Below, piece after piece: positions 34,109 to 43,382 of a stretch of 46,189 nt of DNA; positions within the stretch are counted from its first letter, which is position 1, and each line of letters starts with the position of its first letter. The position numbers and the translations under genes were made by a program. Source of the DNA: CAZIRO01 sp964541595 (lineage in GTDB: Bacteria; Acidobacteriota; HRBIN11); assembly GCA_964541595.1 (NCBI GenBank), contig CAZIRO010000001.1:1-46189 (forward strand), read 5' to 3'. Under the pieces are notes generated by a model. The model had not been told where the DNA came from. It did no database searches and saw nothing but the letters and a program-made list of their open reading frames with translations.

Positions 34109-34149
34109 GGCCGCGCGGGAACGGTGGTACCGCCCGTCCCCACGCGGCC
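34109..34149. other. Strong GC-rich hairpin between the 8-heme and kinase-cytochrome b genes
   Basis: GGCCGCG (34109-34115) pairs with CGCGGCC (34143-34149) and the stem continues inward imperfectly through GGGAACGG and CCGTCCCC. It lies in the 168-bp gap between two genes of the cluster. It could attenuate transcription or protect an mRNA end. No T run follows on the minus strand. Confidence 0.5.
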
Positions 34150-34231
34150 GGGTCTGTGACCGTGCGCGTCCCGGACACGCCCGCCATGGGTATCCTATCG
34201 AACGGGGGTCCAGGCACGCAACGGGACGGGA

Positions 34232-35149
34232 TCAGAAACGGTGGATGGTGTCCAGGAGATACCGATGATACCAGTCTCGTGCCGGTGGAAATCCCGTGCG
34301 TCCGGATGCCCGGGTGGTCAACGATTCGTCTTCCGCGTCGTCATCGTCGTCACCACCACCCTTGCACTCCTTCCCGGACCACTTGTCGCCGTGACACCTG
34401 TAACAGGACGGTTCCCCGTTCGGTCCGCCCCGCAAGTCCGCACCATGACACGGGGCACAGTCACGCTGGGGTTTACACCAGTCCTGCGCATGCGCCACAT
34501 TGTCTTCAATCTTGTTATGCTGCGTCTTCCCGCAGTTCATCCACTTCCGTTGATCGTGACACTGCAAACAGGACGGTTCCCCGTTCACACCGCCGCGCAG
34601 GTCGTCCCCATGACAACGGCCGCAGTTCTCATACGGCGAGCAGTACCCGGAAGCATGCATCGCGCCACCGAGATTCACATCGTGGGATGCATTCTGTCCG
34701 CAGGTGTTCCACAGGGCGCCGTGACACTGGAAACAGGACGGTTCCCCGTTCGCGCCACCTTTCAGATCCGCGCCGTGACAGGATGCACAGTTTTGCTGCG
34801 GGGAACAGTATCCGGCTGCATGCATCACGCCGTTGATGTTGACATCGTGGACCGCATTCTGTCCGCAGGTGTTCCATAGAGCGCCGTGACACTGCAAACA
34901 GGACGGTTCCCCGTTCGCGCCACCTTTCAGATCCGTACCATGGCAGGCCGCACAGTTCGCCTGGGGTTGACAGTACCCCTGCGCGTGATTAAACCCGCCG
35001 ATAACCACATCGTGCGGTGTCGGTTGTGCGCGGCCGGTCCCACCGGTACCGGCCTGCATCGGGTTGTCGACCTGAAAACACCCGACAAGCGTGATCAACC
35101 CGAACCCGCAACACATCCCCACAACGATCCACCGCAACATGCGTACCAT
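34232..35149 (-). CDS. Octaheme c-type cytochrome lipoprotein
   Basis: The 305-residue protein has a lipoprotein signal ending LITLVGC (Cys near residue 24). It is built of four tandem units of about 52 residues, each with CxxCHGxDLxGG, then NGEPSCxxCH. That gives eight CxxCH motifs, plus conserved unpaired Cys (GYCxPxxNC, WNTCGQN). The first two units are nearly identical even at DNA level, which implies recent duplication. The C-terminus is acidic (GGGDDDDDAEDE), then basic. It is expected to be anchored to the outer or inner membrane facing the periplasm or outside, as a partner of the 33-heme protein. Confidence 0.9.
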   Translation of the reverse strand: MVRMLRWIVVGMCCGFGLITLVGCFQVDNPMQAGTGGTGRAQPTPHDVVIGGFNHAQGYCQPQANCAACHGTDLKGGANGEPSCLQCHGALWNTCGQNAVHDVNINGVMHAAGYCSPQQNCASCHGADLKGGANGEPSCFQCHGALWNTCGQNASHDVNLGGAMHASGYCSPYENCGRCHGDDLRGGVNGEPSCLQCHDQRKWMNCGKTQHNKIEDNVAHAQDWCKPQRDCAPCHGADLRGGPNGEPSCYRCHGDKWSGKECKGGGDDDDDAEDESLTTRASGRTGFPPARDWYHRYLLDTIHRF

Positions 35150-35208
35150 CTGTCATCCCTCTCCTGCCGATGAATGGCATCCACGTGTTCCGAACTGTGT
35201 GATAATCA

Positions 35209-35218
35209 TACATATGTA
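35209..35218. promoter_or_regulatory. Palindrome TACATATGTA in the leader of the octaheme gene
   Basis: A 10-bp palindrome lies next to a TATGAT hexamer on the minus strand (35205-35210), 55-70 bp upstream of the octaheme gene. It may be a -10 region with an overlapping operator, but no good -35 was seen. The 35150-35411 gap otherwise holds no gene. Confidence 0.3.
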
Positions 35219-35411
35219 AAATCTTCATACACACTGGCACAGGGGGTTACCGGTTTGTGCGTCGCGCATTCTGTCGCGTTGCCGCACGCACGGGGTGCCC
35301 CTCTCATGAATGGTCGGCCAGGCATGAATGCAACTCCTGTGCCAGAGAGAGCCCGGATACGATGTATGCGCTGTGGTTGGGTATATGGCCGTGCCGATGT
35401 GAACGCACCCA

Positions 35412-35996
35412 TCATTCAGGCATCCATTCCCCGATACGTACCACACGGATCGTCCCATCGGGCAGACGCACGGTCGCCATCTGCGGATACAGGGCGATAC
35501 ACACCGTTCCCGGAGACACCGCTTCACCGACCGACCGCCAGACCGTCTGCGCACCGTTCGTCCACACACTGACGAGGACACCGCCGCTATCGACGATCCC
35601 GATCAATCGCCATCTCCCGTGCGGTGTCCTCCGCTGTTCCCGTGCGGGGGATACAGACGGTGTCGTACGGTCGGATCCACGTTTCCGGGGGGAGGACGCG
35701 TGCATGCGCACGGACGGAGACTGCTGCGCGGGCGCATTTTGCATGCCGAACCGGAACAGATCCCGGGCAACGGTCTCATTCGGATTGTTGTCCGGTTGAT
35801 CGTCGTGTCGTGTAGTGACCGGCATCCGGATACCGCAATTCGCCCGATCGGGCATCGGGACATCCGCACCGATCGTGCGGGGAGGATACATCTGTCCGGA
35901 CGGTACCGGCAACCGTGTTCCCAGGAACAGAAACACCCCGACGTAGATCCCGATCAGCACTCCGGCAACGGCCAGTGAAGGCCGCGCACGCATCAT
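35412..35996 (-). CDS. Bitopic membrane protein with GspC/PilP-like C-terminal domain
   Basis: The start at ATG 35996 (or 35993) overlaps the end of the upstream gene; longer frames run into that gene. Of about 194 residues, 5-30 are a basic segment plus one transmembrane helix (SLAVAGVLIGIYVGVFLFLG). A low-complexity periplasmic linker follows, and residues about 130-194 are strand-rich (RWRLIGIVDSGGVLVSVW, VGEAVSPGTV, ATVRLPDGTIRVVRIGEW). This C-terminal pattern recalls the HR domain of type II secretion GspC or PilP. The resemblance is weak, and no other secretion genes are adjacent. Confidence 0.5.
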   Translation of the reverse strand: MMRARPSLAVAGVLIGIYVGVFLFLGTRLPVPSGQMYPPRTIGADVPMPDRANCGIRMPVTTRHDDQPDNNPNETVARDLFRFGMQNAPAQQSPSVRMHASSPRKRGSDRTTPSVSPAREQRRTPHGRWRLIGIVDSGGVLVSVWTNGAQTVWRSVGEAVSPGTVCIALYPQMATVRLPDGTIRVVRIGEWMPE

Positions 35997-37057
35997 ACGT
36001 CGCCGCCTTGGATACCCTGGATCTGTTCGAGCCATCGGCGCACCACATTGCGATACATGCGGAGTCGGTGCACCACCCGGTTCAGATCTTCCGGTGATCC
36101 GATCCGGGCAGTCAATTCCAGTTGTTGTCCCTCCCACATCCGCGGCGGTCGGAGTATGATCCCCGCATCCGCCAGCGGCCGCATATCACGGGCAAACGCC
36201 GCATCCAGTGCGGCCAGTTCCGGGTACCGTGCCGCATACGCGGCCCTTTGCAGGGTCGTCCGATCCCATCTCTTCATCTGAGCCGTCCATCCCATTCTAT
36301 CAAAGAGCGCATCCAGATGGGTAATTCCTTCTCGATGCATACAATCCGACCAGTACTCCCAGACGGTCTGCCATTCACTGTGACTCAATCGCAATCGTTG
36401 CACCACCTCGGTCCACAGTTGCCGGCGAAACGATTCCGTACGGCAGTGGGCGAGCACGACACCGACAACCGGCGACAGGCGGTGGTGATGGATCCGTTCC
36501 AGCCATTCCGGATCCAGCCGTGCACAGACGACAGTCGTCCGAAATACGGACGAACGGGGATGTAATGTCCAGATCTGAAGGAACCATTGTGCAACTTCCG
36601 GCATCCGTTGCAGAAACGCTGCGCCGGGGCATCCCGGCAGTCCCTGACCTGCGCGCTGAACGATGCGTGCGAGCTCAATCGGCGAAAACGTTCGATGGAT
36701 GTTTTCCGCACGGTATATCCACAGCGCGAACATCCAGTCGATGGTCCCACCTTCCGGCGGACGACCGTGCGCCGGATACATCATCGATGTGTATGCCTGC
36801 ACGGCGGACGCGGTCCATACGAATGCGGGAATTGCGGACATGCGCTGTTGACGTGCATACCACCAGCGACGAAACCCGTGGACCAGCCCGTACCGTTTCG
36901 GACGCAGGTACAATACGGCGATCGGCCAACCGGTCGGTAACGAATGGGATACAGGGGCAAAATCCACGACCGGACTGACAAATCCCGACGGGTCTTCCAG
37001 CACGATCTGCGATACGGGGATGCGTCGCAGCGTGATTCGAACCGAACGTGTCGTCAT
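35993..37057 (-). CDS. Divergent ParB-like (ParB/Srx fold) protein
   Basis: The start is ATG 37057 (MTTRSVRITLRRIPVSQIV), 11 bp after the kinase stop. The region beyond in the same frame overlaps that gene and is rejected. The N-terminal 130 residues follow the ParB plan: RIPVSQIVLEDP, then WPIAVLYLRPKRYGLVHGFR with RRWWYARQQRMSAIPAFVW (the usual GERR box reads GFRR), then WIYRAENIHRTFSPIELARI, matching the ENxxRxxLxPxExA box. The C-terminal 200 residues are helical with no recognised motif. ParB folds bind CTP and load on DNA or act as nucleases. No parA is near, so a role outside chromosome segregation is likely. Confidence 0.6.
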   Translation of the reverse strand: MTTRSVRITLRRIPVSQIVLEDPSGFVSPVVDFAPVSHSLPTGWPIAVLYLRPKRYGLVHGFRRWWYARQQRMSAIPAFVWTASAVQAYTSMMYPAHGRPPEGGTIDWMFALWIYRAENIHRTFSPIELARIVQRAGQGLPGCPGAAFLQRMPEVAQWFLQIWTLHPRSSVFRTTVVCARLDPEWLERIHHHRLSPVVGVVLAHCRTESFRRQLWTEVVQRLRLSHSEWQTVWEYWSDCMHREGITHLDALFDRMGWTAQMKRWDRTTLQRAAYAARYPELAALDAAFARDMRPLADAGIILRPPRMWEGQQLELTARIGSPEDLNRVVHRLRMYRNVVRRWLEQIQGIQGGDV

Positions 37058-37067
37058 TCCGGACGAT

Positions 37068-37868
37068 TCACACACGGGGGATATACAGATTGAGCGGGTG
37101 GTACTCTCCCCGACCGATCTCAAACGCATGCTGCATGGCGCGACCGATAAACCGTTTGGCCGTTTCCACCGCCTGTTCAATGGAAATCCCCTGTGCGCTG
37201 AGGATCGCGATCAGTGTGGCAAACACCGTACCCACACCGAGTCGATTCGGTCGGGGGACCCACGGGTGTTCGGCCACCCGATGCCGTCGACCATCGAAAA
37301 TCACGTCGCTTGCACGGATCAGTGCCCGCAGTCGACCGCCGGTGACGATGACCGTGGGGAATCCGTACTGCTCGTGAATGCGTTCCGCAGCGGAGCGCAT
37401 ATCCGCCAGGGAGGCAACCTCGTCCATTTCTGCGAGGATGGCCGCCTCTTCGACGTTCGGTGTGATGATATTTGCGGCATCCCGGAAGACCGCGACCCAT
37501 TCACGGTACACGCTCACGTCGGGGAACACCGGATATCCGCGTGTGGTCCGATAGACCGGATCCAGCACGATGGGAATCCGCAAATCGCGTACGGTATCCG
37601 CGATCAGGCGCGCCGTGGACAGGTCCGGGACAATCCCGATTTTGACGGACGTCAGATCAAAATCCTGCCGCAGGGCCTCCAGTTGGGCACCGACGTGTTC
37701 AATCGGTACGTGATAAATTCCCTCAATGGTCTGTGTGTTTTGTGCGATCACGGCCGACACGACGGCGACCCCGAACACGCGATACACCTGCATGGTGCGG
37801 ATATCCACCAGGATGCCCTCGCATCCCGACGGGTCAAAGGCATCCACGATCAAACCGATGCGTTGCAC
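37068..37868 (-). CDS. ThiD-like hydroxymethylpyrimidine kinase family protein, catalytic Cys replaced
   Basis: The start at GTG 37868 has GGGAGG 5 bp upstream. The protein of about 266 residues follows ThiD: FDPSGCEGILVDIRTMQ in place of the usual DPSGGAGIQADLKT, AQNTQTIEGIYHV, SVKIGIV and IITPNVEEAAIL. The conserved GTGC catalytic loop reads GVGTVF, so the usual Cys is Thr and one Gly-rich contact is altered. It may phosphorylate a different alcohol (pyridoxal-type substrates are possible) or have lost activity. No other thiamine genes are nearby. Confidence 0.7.
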   Translation of the reverse strand: MQRIGLIVDAFDPSGCEGILVDIRTMQVYRVFGVAVVSAVIAQNTQTIEGIYHVPIEHVGAQLEALRQDFDLTSVKIGIVPDLSTARLIADTVRDLRIPIVLDPVYRTTRGYPVFPDVSVYREWVAVFRDAANIITPNVEEAAILAEMDEVASLADMRSAAERIHEQYGFPTVIVTGGRLRALIRASDVIFDGRRHRVAEHPWVPRPNRLGVGTVFATLIAILSAQGISIEQAVETAKRFIGRAMQHAFEIGRGEYHPLNLYIPRV

Positions 37869-37960
37869 CTGCACCTCCCGATGTGCATGCTACGCCCACC
37901 CGGACCGTGACCTCCATCGTAGCACGGTCGGTGTCATTCTGCACACCCGGCTATGAGATC

Positions 37961-39616
37961 TTACGGGACACGTACCTGTCGACCGGGTTTCCATGTGGGA
38001 CGTTCTCCGGATTCAGCCACGCGCCATGCCGTGCGAAACATGAACTCCACCGTCTGTGCCATACCGGTCAATTCCCATGAGGGATCGTATGCATCGCCCG
38101 GCTGATGGTACCGTTTGGCGATGTATTCATCCTGCAGCCGTTTTCCCCAATCCGGGGGCTTACCGATAAACCGGATACCCGATTCAATGAACACGGCCGG
38201 TACGCCCTTCCGGGCGAAACTGAAATGGTCCGAACGGAAATAGTACCCCTTTTCCGGAAACGGATCGGGTTCCAGGGTGACCCGCATCGCCCGGGCGACT
38301 TCCTGCAATACTTGTCGCAACGTGGTACGTTCCATTCCCCGCGGGACGAAATCCTCTGTCGGTCCCCAGACGTTGACACTGTCCAGGTTCAGATTCGCCA
38401 CGGTATCCCGCAGCGGCCACAGGGGACGATGGACGTAATACAGGGACCCCAGCAGTCCGGACTCTTCCGCCGTGACCGCAAGAAAGATGATGGAACGGGC
38501 CGGACGTATCCCGGCGCGCGCGAGCCCGGCGAACACTTCCGCGACACCCAGCATGGCGGCCACGCCGGAGGCGTTGTCATACGCGCCGTTATAAATGCGG
38601 TCCCCGTTCACGGCAGGACCCATACCGAGATGGTCATAATGGGCCGTAATGACAATGGCCTCCCGTTTGCGCTGTGGATCGCGCCCGTACAGAATACCGG
38701 CGACGTTCTGGGAACGGAATTTCCGAATCCGATTGTGCATCACGGCGCGGACGCGAATACCGAGGTCCACGGGGCGAAAATCGCGGCGCTGTGCCTGCCG
38801 CATGAGGTCATCGAGATCGTATCCGGCCGCACGCAAAATCCGACGGGCGACCCCGTCGCGGATCCATGCCTTCAGCGGCAGAGCGGGATCCACGCCGGTG
38901 GTATCCAGATGCACCTGCTCGCCAGTCCACGAACTGCGCACGACCTGCCAGGGGTATCCGGCCATTTCGGTCACGTGAATGAGAATGGCCCCACGTGCGC
39001 CTTTGCGATAGGCTTCTTCATACTTGTATGTCCATCGTCCGTAGTACGTCATCGCTTTACCTTCAAACAGATCCGGTTCCCGATCGGTCGCCGGCGGGTC
39101 GTTCACCAGCATGAGCAGGATTTTCCCACGGACGTCCACATCTTTATAATCATCCCACCGGTACTCGGGCGCCTCGATACCGTAGCCCACGAAGACGAGC
39201 GGCGCATCTTCAACAGCGACGTATCGTTCATAGACACCCGGCCAGGCCACGTAGTCCGCTTCCGGCGTGAGGGTCCATGTGTGGTCACCCGCACGCATTT
39301 GCAACTCCGACCGTTCCGTGGTGACCCCGATAAGCGGTACCGGCTGGTCATAACTCCCGTGCTGACCCAGCGGTGCAAGGCCGATCATGCGCATCCGTGT
39401 GGCAATGTACAGTGCCGCAAGTCGGCCCCCACGCGTCCCGGGCGCCCGCCCTTCCAGGAGGTCATGGGCGAGAAACTGCAGGTCGGCCCGCAACTGTTCG
39501 ATGCGAATATACTGACGAAACCCCTCCGGCCAGGGGGACGCTGCAAACGGCACGTGGACCACCATGACGGTCACTCCCAATGCGTACAGTAGCATCCAAC
39601 CCTGCTGTCGGCGCAT
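37961..39616 (-). CDS. Exported M28-family metallopeptidase with PA domain
   Basis: The 551-residue protein has a signal peptide (MLLYALGVTVMVVHVPFAA). The M28 catalytic domain carries the zinc ligands: HYDH, GAYDNASG (Asp), AEESG (Glu pair), NLDSV and YHQPGD. A protease-associated (PA) insert of about 150 residues (near 120-270) lies before the core. The family removes amino acids from peptide N-termini outside the cytoplasm. GGGAGGGG precedes the ATG. It is separated from hppA by 97 bp containing a strong hairpin. Confidence 0.92.
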   Translation of the reverse strand: MRRQQGWMLLYALGVTVMVVHVPFAASPWPEGFRQYIRIEQLRADLQFLAHDLLEGRAPGTRGGRLAALYIATRMRMIGLAPLGQHGSYDQPVPLIGVTTERSELQMRAGDHTWTLTPEADYVAWPGVYERYVAVEDAPLVFVGYGIEAPEYRWDDYKDVDVRGKILLMLVNDPPATDREPDLFEGKAMTYYGRWTYKYEEAYRKGARGAILIHVTEMAGYPWQVVRSSWTGEQVHLDTTGVDPALPLKAWIRDGVARRILRAAGYDLDDLMRQAQRRDFRPVDLGIRVRAVMHNRIRKFRSQNVAGILYGRDPQRKREAIVITAHYDHLGMGPAVNGDRIYNGAYDNASGVAAMLGVAEVFAGLARAGIRPARSIIFLAVTAEESGLLGSLYYVHRPLWPLRDTVANLNLDSVNVWGPTEDFVPRGMERTTLRQVLQEVARAMRVTLEPDPFPEKGYYFRSDHFSFARKGVPAVFIESGIRFIGKPPDWGKRLQDEYIAKRYHQPGDAYDPSWELTGMAQTVEFMFRTAWRVAESGERPTWKPGRQVRVP

Positions 39617-39645
39617 GCTCCCCTCCCGTTTTGAGCACCGTGGTC

Positions 39646-39669
39646 AACACCGCGCCGGGGCGCGGTGTT
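39646..39669. terminator. Perfect GC-rich hairpin between hppA and the M28 gene
   Basis: AACACCGCGCC (39646-39656) and GGCGCGGTGTT (39659-39669) are exact complements with a 2-nt centre. It lies 45 bp after the hppA stop. No T run follows, so it may be a Rho-dependent or processing signal. Confidence 0.5.
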
Positions 39670-39713
39670 CAGACATGCCAGTAGTTGCGGTTCCGGCCGG
39701 GTACGACCGGATT

Positions 39714-41768
<2,055 letters not shown>

Positions 41769-41857
41769 CACCGGCCTCCACAGGCGAGAGATGCAAATGC
41801 GTGTGCGGTATGGATCCAGCGGTACACAGCGCGGTGATATTCACCCGTACGTCCCAT

Positions 41858-41886
41858 ATGGTACACGATCCCATTCGGGTTGTCAC
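41858..41886 (-). promoter_or_regulatory. Probable sigma70-type promoter of hppA
   Basis: On the minus strand GTGACA (41881-41886) and TACCAT (41858-41863) are 17 bp apart, matching consensus at 5 and 4 of 6 positions, giving a leader of about 83 nt. Confidence 0.5.
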
Positions 41887-41904
41887 GTGCACAATCCACC
41901 GCGG

Positions 41905-41928
41905 TCGGGACAGGGAATGGGACAGGGA
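41905..41928. repeat. Solo end of the MITE-like element
   Basis: TCGGGACAGGGAATGGGACA plus AGGGA matches the right terminal repeat of the copy at 18684-18706, extended into its inner flank. No partner arm is seen nearby. It lies in the 41769-42023 gap upstream of the hppA promoter; nothing else was seen there. Confidence 0.45.
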
Positions 41929-42023
41929 ACACATCGGATCCGCAGGCACACCCGGGTGCCGTCACCCGCGCCGTACCCGCGGGGAACGCCGTCGGCCAAA
42001 CACGTGGCGCGGCACTTGCGTGG

Positions 42024-42623
42024 TTACAGTAAATAGAAAAGCGTAAAAATGAAGACCCACACGAGGTCCACGAAGTGCCAGTACAGGCCCACGAGTTCGA
42101 TGCCCTCGGCCGTGGATTTCTGTTTCAGCGTGCGAATGAGCGCGATCGTGAGAATGATCACCCCGGAAAGCACGTGGGACCCGTGAAATCCGGTCAGCAC
42201 GAAAAACGATGCCGCAAACTGGGGCGGTCCCCAGGGATTCCACCACAACCGTGCACCCTCATGGATCAGGTGCGACCACTCATACGCCTGACAGCTGAGA
42301 AAGGCGAGTCCACCCAGAATGGTCAACCCGAGAAACAGCGCCGTCTTCTGCCGATCGCCCATACGCGCGGCCGCCACGGCCGATCCCATCGTGGCGCTGC
42401 TCGTAATCAGAATGAACGTCATCAGCGCGATAAACGGAATCGCAAAGACCTCGGATAGTTCCGGCCATGTGGGTGCGGCGATACGCAGGTAGCCATATCC
42501 GGCGAGCAGTCCCGCAAAGAGCAGACCATCCGTAATGATGAACACCCACATCATGACTTTTCGCCAACTCGGCGCCAGGGGGGACGGTTCATGCACATCC
42601 AGCGTGTGGGTTTCAGCCGCCAT
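42024..42623 (-). CDS. Cytochrome c oxidase subunit III, second copy
   Basis: The 199-residue protein has five predicted membrane helices and the conserved heme-copper oxidase subunit III features (WSHLIHEG, FFVLTGFHGSHVLSGVIIL, GLYWHFVDLVWVFIFTLFYL). It is the short five-helix form. It differs clearly from the subunit III gene directly upstream (42735), so the two are ancient paralogs rather than a recent duplicate. It ends the cox operon. GGAGGGG lies before the ATG. Confidence 0.92.
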   Translation of the reverse strand: MAAETHTLDVHEPSPLAPSWRKVMMWVFIITDGLLFAGLLAGYGYLRIAAPTWPELSEVFAIPFIALMTFILITSSATMGSAVAAARMGDRQKTALFLGLTILGGLAFLSCQAYEWSHLIHEGARLWWNPWGPPQFAASFFVLTGFHGSHVLSGVIILTIALIRTLKQKSTAEGIELVGLYWHFVDLVWVFIFTLFYLL

Positions 42624-42734
42624 GGTACCCCTCCGTTCGACTAAGAGTCGATACAGCCGGACCTGGCCATGGGCCTGTACCGTTCGGACCCGACGTGATT
42701 CGGACCCCTCCTCCAGCAGACCATCCGCTCATTA

Positions 42735-43382
42735 TCAGCCCAAATAAAATAGCAAACCGAACAGGTAGATCCAAACAATGTCCACAAAATGCCAGTACGT
42801 CGCCGCGAGTCCCACACCGGGGTGGTACGGCGTGTAGACCCCCCGACGCGCCCGCAGGAAAACGACGATCAGGGCCACAAGTCCGCCGAACAGGTGCAAT
42901 GCGTGGACCGCCGTCAACAGATAGAAAAACGAACTGTGCGGGTTCGTGGGCAGGTAAATGCCCTGTGCCTGCAATTGTCGCCAGGCGATATACTGCCCGA
43001 TGAGAAACACCAGCCCGAGTCCCGCGGTAATGAGCAACCACCGTTGCAGTGCTTCCGTCGCCCATCGTTTCAGTTGCCGCCGGGCTATCTCCATCGTCAC
43101 ACTGCTGGCGATGAGGATTACCGTATTGAACCACAGGATCGGAGGCATCCGGATCGGCTGCCAGTCAGCGCCGGCCCGGCGGGCGATATACGCACTGCTG
43201 AACCCCGCAAAGAGCATGGTCGCCGTCGCCAGAAAGGCCCACAACCCGATCTGTTTCGTATGAATGGGCAGTGCACCCTCGTTTTCGGGATAGGGCCCCT
43301 CACCGCCGTTACCGTTACCGTTCGTATCTACGGGCACGTCGAGACCGGATTCGCCGGTTCCCGAATGCACCCATCGGGTCAT
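42735..43382 (-). CDS. coxC: Cytochrome c oxidase subunit III
   Basis: The 215-residue protein has a Gly/Asn-rich N-terminal extension of about 40 residues, then five membrane helices with FFYLLTAVHALHLFGGLVAL and TYWHFVDIVWIYLFGLLFYL. It starts in an ATGA overlap with coxA, so it is translated together with subunit I. Subunit III stabilises the catalytic core. A second subunit III gene follows after 111 bp; no gene was seen in that gap. Confidence 0.93.
   Translation of the reverse strand: MTRWVHSGTGESGLDVPVDTNGNGNGGEGPYPENEGALPIHTKQIGLWAFLATATMLFAGFSSAYIARRAGADWQPIRMPPILWFNTVILIASSVTMEIARRQLKRWATEALQRWLLITAGLGLVFLIGQYIAWRQLQAQGIYLPTNPHSSFFYLLTAVHALHLFGGLVALIVVFLRARRGVYTPYHPGVGLAATYWHFVDIVWIYLFGLLFYLG

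Noticed and set aside
38105..39592. 495-codon plus-strand open frame opposite the M28 peptidase
   Set aside because: It is a shadow of the M28 gene, whose zinc ligands and signal peptide are intact. It has no ribosome site.
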